10,122 nucleotides of DNA from an uncultured Rickettsiales bacterium (lineage in GTDB: Bacteria > Pseudomonadota > Alphaproteobacteria > Rickettsiales > UBA1997): contig CATOLK010000033.1 in assembly GCA_951801155.1 (NCBI GenBank), positions 1-10,122 of the forward strand, read 5' to 3'. Both the position numbers and the translations under genes were made by a program. Position 1 is the stretch's first letter; each line of letters begins with the position of its first letter. This document shows positions 7,837 through 10,122 of this stretch, in pieces. The notes below the pieces were generated by a model. It was not told the origin of the DNA. It saw only the letters and a list, made by a program, of their open reading frames with translations, and ran no database searches.

Positions 7837-7920
7837 TTATTTTTTTAATTCCGGTATATATCCACTACTTCCAACTTTAGCTTTTTCTAAATAACTTACT
7901 AAAATTTTCTTTTCTGTCAT
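7837..7920 (-). CDS. 27-residue mini-ORF downstream of dnaJ
   Basis: ATG at 7920 to TAA at 7837 encodes 27 residues beginning MTEKKILVSYLEKAKV and ending GYIPELKK. It lies 37 bases downstream of dnaJ on the same strand with no clear terminator between, so it could share the transcript. The composition looks protein-like: an amphipathic N-terminal helix and ordinary codon use. However, there is no Shine-Dalgarno and the length is near what chance gives. It may be a real small protein, the stump of a decayed gene, or noise. The bases 7740-7836 beyond it hold nothing I recognise. Confidence 0.35.
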   Translation of the reverse strand: MTEKKILVSYLEKAKVGSSGYIPELKK

Positions 7921-7957
7921 CGAAATAATAAATATATATATCTTTTAATTAAAAAAT

Positions 7958-9124
7958 CTATTTAAACCATTTTTTAAAAAATCCTTCTTTATCGCTATTC
8001 GTCTTTTGCAATGATTCATCCAATTGTTTACATAAATCTCTTTCACTATTATTCAAATTTTTAGGAACATCTACTTTAATGTTTAAATATAAATCACCAT
8101 ATTTTCCTGCACTACCTAAAACCGGCATACCCTTTCCTGTAACTTTTACCTTATCACCTTGTTGGGTTCCAGCAGGAATTTTAACAGTAGCTTTTCCACC
8201 ATCAATAGTAGGAACAGATATTTCACCGCCTATCATAGCAGTTGTTGGTAATATTCCAGCAGTTAGATATAAATCATTTTTTTCTCTAGTGAATATTTTA
8301 TGCTTTTTAATATTTACAAAAACAAATAAATCACCGGATTTTCCTCCATTTGTACCAGCTTCCCCTTCACCAGCAAGCTTAATTTTATTTCCTGTATTAA
8401 CACCAATTGGAATTTTTACAGACAAAGTTTTTGACTTATTAAACCTTCCAGTTCCATTACATTTTTTACAAGGATTTTTAATAACCTTTCCTGTTCCTCT
8501 ACACTTTCTACAGGTTTGTTCAACTATAAAAAATCCTTGTTGTGATCTAACTGTTCCAGCACCATTACAATCAGGACAAACAGTAGTACCACTTCCATCA
8601 GCAGACCCGCTACCTTTACAATCTTCACACTGCATCATTGCAGTAAAAGTTATATCAACTATTTTTCCAGTATAAGCTTCCTCTAGAGTTAAGTCTACAT
8701 CATATCTTAAGTCTGATCCGTCTGTATTACTTTTTCTTGAATTTCTATTTCTTCCACCACCCATATCAGCAAATATATCGCCAAAAGAGTTAAATATATC
8801 ACTAAAATCGCTAAAATTAGCTTTTTGGAATCCACCAAAGCCACCTCCAAAACCACCAAATCCTCCAAAACCACCGAAACCACCGGCTCCAGCACCACCA
8901 TTTGTAAATGCGCTTTCTCCATATCTATCGTAAGCTGCTTTTTTATCTGGATCTCTCAAAATATCATAAGCTTCAGCTGCTTCTTTAAATTTTGCTTCAG
9001 CTTCTTTGTTGCCTGGATTTCTATCTGGATGAAATTCCATCGCTTTTTTTCTATATGCTTTCTTTATTTCGTCTGGGCTTGCATCCTTGCTAACACCAAG
9101 AACTTCATAGTAGTCTCTTGCCAT
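7958..9124 (-). CDS. dnaJ: Chaperone protein DnaJ (class A Hsp40)
   Basis: Cytoplasmic co-chaperone that delivers unfolded proteins to DnaK and stimulates its ATPase. In 388 residues (typical 370-390) all class A parts are present: J domain 1-70 with HPD at 32-34, a Gly/Phe-rich linker at about 75-125 (a run of GGF repeats), four CxxCxGxG zinc modules with cysteine pairs 166/169, 183/186, 205/208 and 219/222, then the two C-terminal substrate-binding domains and a short tail ending GFFKKWFK. The start [11 protein letters not shown] is the standard family N-terminus, though no Shine-Dalgarno precedes it. dnaK, its usual neighbour, is not beside it: the upstream gene is divergent and the downstream side holds only the mini-ORF and tRNA-Ser. 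An upstream heat-shock-like promoter would explain independent expression. Confidence 0.97.
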   Translation of the reverse strand: MARDYYEVLGVSKDASPDEIKKAYRKKAMEFHPDRNPGNKEAEAKFKEAAEAYDILRDPDKKAAYDRYGESAFTNGGAGAGGFGGFGGFGGFGGGFGGFQKANFSDFSDIFNSFGDIFADMGGGRNRNSRKSNTDGSDLRYDVDLTLEEAYTGKIVDITFTAMMQCEDCKGSGSADGSGTTVCPDCNGAGTVRSQQGFFIVEQTCRKCRGTGKVIKNPCKKCNGTGRFNKSKTLSVKIPIGVNTGNKIKLAGEGEAGTNGGKSGDLFVFVNIKKHKIFTREKNDLYLTAGILPTTAMIGGEISVPTIDGGKATVKIPAGTQQGDKVKVTGKGMPVLGSAGKYGDLYLNIKVDVPKNLNNSERDLCKQLDESLQKTNSDKEGFFKKWFK

Positions 9125-9155
9125 TAAATTAAAATTTTATATATTATTATATATA

Positions 9156-9183
9156 ATATAATGTTTGCTCTTAAATTTTCAAG
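9156..9183 (-). promoter_or_regulatory. Heat-shock (sigma-32-like) promoter of dnaJ
   Basis: On the minus strand CTTGAAA (9177-9183) is followed after 13 bases by CATTATAT (9156-9163). This resembles the alphaproteobacterial RpoH pattern CTTGAA...CyTATnT, though the C-rich part is reduced, as expected in such AT-rich DNA. The position, about 30-60 bases before the ATG, and the gene's function fit heat-shock control. Confidence 0.5.
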
Positions 9184-9270
9184 TGCTTTTTTACCTTTTG
9201 ATTTTTATAACTATGTGAATCAGTACCCTAATATTGGAAATTATTATGTTATAAAAATTACAAAATTTTC

Positions 9271-9299
9271 TTGACATTAGATAATTATTAGTATATAAT
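9271..9299 (+). promoter_or_regulatory. Perfect consensus sigma-70 promoter of the 97-aa orphan
   Basis: TTGACA (9271-9276) and TATAAT (9294-9299) match consensus at all twelve positions with the optimal 17-base spacer. Transcription would start near 9306, giving a leader of about 28 nt. It is the strongest promoter match in the window. Bases 9184-9270, between the two divergent promoters, show nothing else. Confidence 0.8.
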
Positions 9300-9333
9300 A
9301 TTAATTATTATTAATAACTTTTAAGGAAACTTT

Positions 9334-9627
9334 ATGTCAGAAGACCATCGGAAGGCCGGCAAAACAGATAATATTTTTTTTACTGATTCTAGTGATAAAG
9401 ATATTAAAAATAATAATACAGATAGAGAATGTCTTTTTTATGGGATATTTACAAAAGATCCAAAAATAATTGGCACACAAATTAAAAGACCAAGTACTCC
9501 GTTTAATAGAATAAATCAAACTAATAGAGAATTTTCAATCAACAATAATTATGATTTATACACAAATTATCAAAGAGCTTACATCGAAATCAATGAAATG
9601 AATTTTACATTAGAACATAATATATAA
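9334..9627 (+). CDS. Orphan small polar protein, 97 residues
   Basis: I do not recognise this protein. It is hydrophilic and rich in Asn, Thr, Lys and Asp (for example DIKNNNTDREC), with a Tyr-rich middle and one cysteine (33), no hydrophobic segment, no signal peptide and no known motif. A middle section has a Pro/Thr/Arg-rich stretch (IKRPSTPFNRINQTNREF) that could be a flexible linker. The start is well supported: AAGG at 9323-9326 lies seven bases before the ATG, downstream of a perfect consensus promoter. Its first codons (9340-9360) are strikingly GC-rich, 14 of 21 bases, against the background. It is divergent from dnaJ and followed by a long gene-free tract. It ends in TAA. Confidence 0.7.
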   Translation: MSEDHRKAGKTDNIFFTDSSDKDIKNNNTDRECLFYGIFTKDPKIIGTQIKRPSTPFNRINQTNREFSINNNYDLYTNYQRAYIEINEMNFTLEHNI

Positions 9628-9726
9628 TAATATATAAACCATTTATTTTCTGATTTTAATATTTTATTATAAGAATATTATATATTTTATGTCATAATTG
9701 TTTATCAGTTAGACTTTTTAAAAAAG

Positions 9727-9764
9727 TAACACTTTTTGCTTTTGAATAAAAATAAAAAGTGTTA
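9727..9764 (-). terminator. Hairpin with U-tract on the minus strand
   Basis: TAACACTTTTT (9727-9737) and AAAAAGTGTTA (9754-9764) are perfect 11-bp arms around a 16-base loop. Read on the minus strand, the stem is followed directly by CTTTTTT, the layout of an intrinsic terminator. It would end a transcript coming from the repeat-containing tract to the right. A second small palindrome (ACTTTTT-A-AAAAAGT, 9713-9727) abuts it. Confidence 0.45.
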
Positions 9765-9830
9765 AAAATAAAAAATTATGTTAAAAAGTAAAACTATAGC
9801 CAGTTATTAGTTTTTTTATTAAAAAATTAC

Positions 9831-9850
9831 ATTAGACCTCCTACATAAAA
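9831..9850 (-). repeat. 20-bp direct repeat, left copy
   Basis: The sequence is identical over 20 bases to 10020-10039; on the minus strand it reads TTTTATGTAGGAGGTCTAAT. The identity stops sharply at both ends. It contains a perfect AGGAGG, followed in this copy by ATG then TAA, so a start codon with an immediate stop. A 17/20 relative lies at 1215-1234. Confidence 0.85.
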
Positions 9851-9884
9851 ATTTTTTCACAAAAAACAAATATTACAAAAAAAC

Positions 9885-9941
9885 CTTTTAATATTTTTAA
9901 TGGGAGACATATCAAGATACCATTATTAAAAATATTAAAAG
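9885..9941. repeat. 17-bp perfect inverted repeat between the direct repeats
   Basis: CTTTTAATATTTTTAAT (9885-9901) is the exact reverse complement of 9925-9941. The 23-base loop (9902-9924) holds the most GC-rich bases of this tract (GGGAGAC and GATACC). The stem is too long to be likely by chance and sits almost centrally between the two direct repeats, suggesting a structured RNA or a small element. Confidence 0.7.
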
Positions 9942-10019
9942 TTTGAAGTATTTTGAAGCAAGAGATGGAATTTTGCGAAAAATTATATTTTTTTATGGTT
10001 TTTTAACTATTTAAATAAT

Positions 10020-10039
10020 ATTAGACCTCCTACATAAAA
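10020..10039 (-). repeat. 20-bp direct repeat, right copy
   Basis: Exact copy of 9831-9850 in the same orientation, 189 bases away. On the minus strand it comes one base after the stem at 10042-10070 and a short U-run. Confidence 0.85.
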
Positions 10040-10041
10040 CT

Positions 10042-10070
10042 ATACTCAAATATCAATAATATTTGAGTAT
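10042..10070. terminator. 12-bp perfect hairpin, possible terminator
   Basis: ATACTCAAATAT (10042-10053) and ATATTTGAGTAT (10059-10070) pair perfectly around a 5-base loop. TTTT follows on the plus strand and AGTTTT on the minus strand, so it could stop transcription either way. It abuts the right copy of the 20-bp repeat. Confidence 0.5.
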
Positions 10071-10122
10071 TTTTAAATTTATTTATTTTTATGATTATTT
10101 ATTCTTTAATTTCCTTCTATTT

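Larger units (their letters stand above)
9628..10122. other. Gene-free tract with repeats and hairpins
   Basis: About 500 bases at the right edge carry no convincing gene on either strand. The tract holds a TA-rich inverted repeat just after the 97-aa gene (9619-9629 with 9676-9686), a hairpin at 9727-9764, two exact 20-bp direct repeats, a 17-bp stem between them and a 12-bp stem beyond. On the minus strand a frame open from the edge ends in TAA at 10095-10097 after eight codons. It could be the tail of a neighbouring minus-strand gene with the stem at 10042-10070 as its terminator, but this is only a possibility. Confidence 0.6.

Noticed and set aside
8079..8675. Plus-strand 198-codon frame inside dnaJ
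   Set aside because: Antisense to the zinc-finger and C-terminal domains of DnaJ; the Pro-rich product simply mirrors Gly codons of the real gene.
8707..8922. Minus-strand 71-codon frame overlapping dnaJ in another frame
   Set aside because: An alternate-frame shadow of the Gly/Phe-rich repeat of DnaJ, with no start signal of its own.
9831..10039. CRISPR array
   Set aside because: Only two 20-bp copies at 189-base spacing, no regular spacers and no cas genes.

Overview
The window is very AT-rich (roughly a quarter G+C by eye). It reads like a chromosome segment from an alphaproteobacterium-like, probably host-associated bacterium. This placement is an inference from the styles of DnaJ, RppH, TrxB and RecJ, the small set of housekeeping genes, and two genes of the kind seen in host-associated bacteria: a eukaryotic-like Ser/Thr kinase and a large repeat-containing orphan. 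No rRNA or other phylogenetic marker is present to fix the lineage.

Layout. Positions 1-1123 (minus) hold a Ser/Thr protein kinase that runs off the left edge and carries an in-frame TGA at codon 24. Diverging from it, trxB (thioredoxin reductase) and rppH (Nudix RNA 5'-pyrophosphohydrolase) form a tightly coupled ATGA-overlapping pair on plus, followed by recJ (5'-3' ssDNA exonuclease). recJ converges on a 914-residue orphan protein (minus) across a shared bidirectional hairpin. Next on minus come a tRNA-Ser(CGA), a 27-codon mini-ORF, and dnaJ with a heat-shock-like promoter. Diverging from dnaJ, a 97-residue orphan on plus is driven by a perfect consensus sigma-70 promoter. The last ~500 bases hold no gene but are full of hairpins and two exact 20-bp direct repeats.

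How the parts relate. trxB/rppH, recJ and dnaJ are ordinary redox, RNA-decay, repair and chaperone functions. The accessory layer is more interesting. The kinase and the 914-residue orphan share a near-identical 20-bp element upstream of their starts (19/20), suggesting common regulation. The 20-bp repeat of the right-hand intergenic region recurs, inverted and 17/20 identical, between the kinase and trxB, where it forms the left part of a hairpin just upstream of the trxB promoter. All nine Trp codons in the other genes are TGG, and TGA looks like a genuine stop in trxB, so the kinase TGA is more likely a nonsense mutation, readthrough site or sequence error than a genome-wide code change. 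The intact downstream kinase motifs keep the question open.
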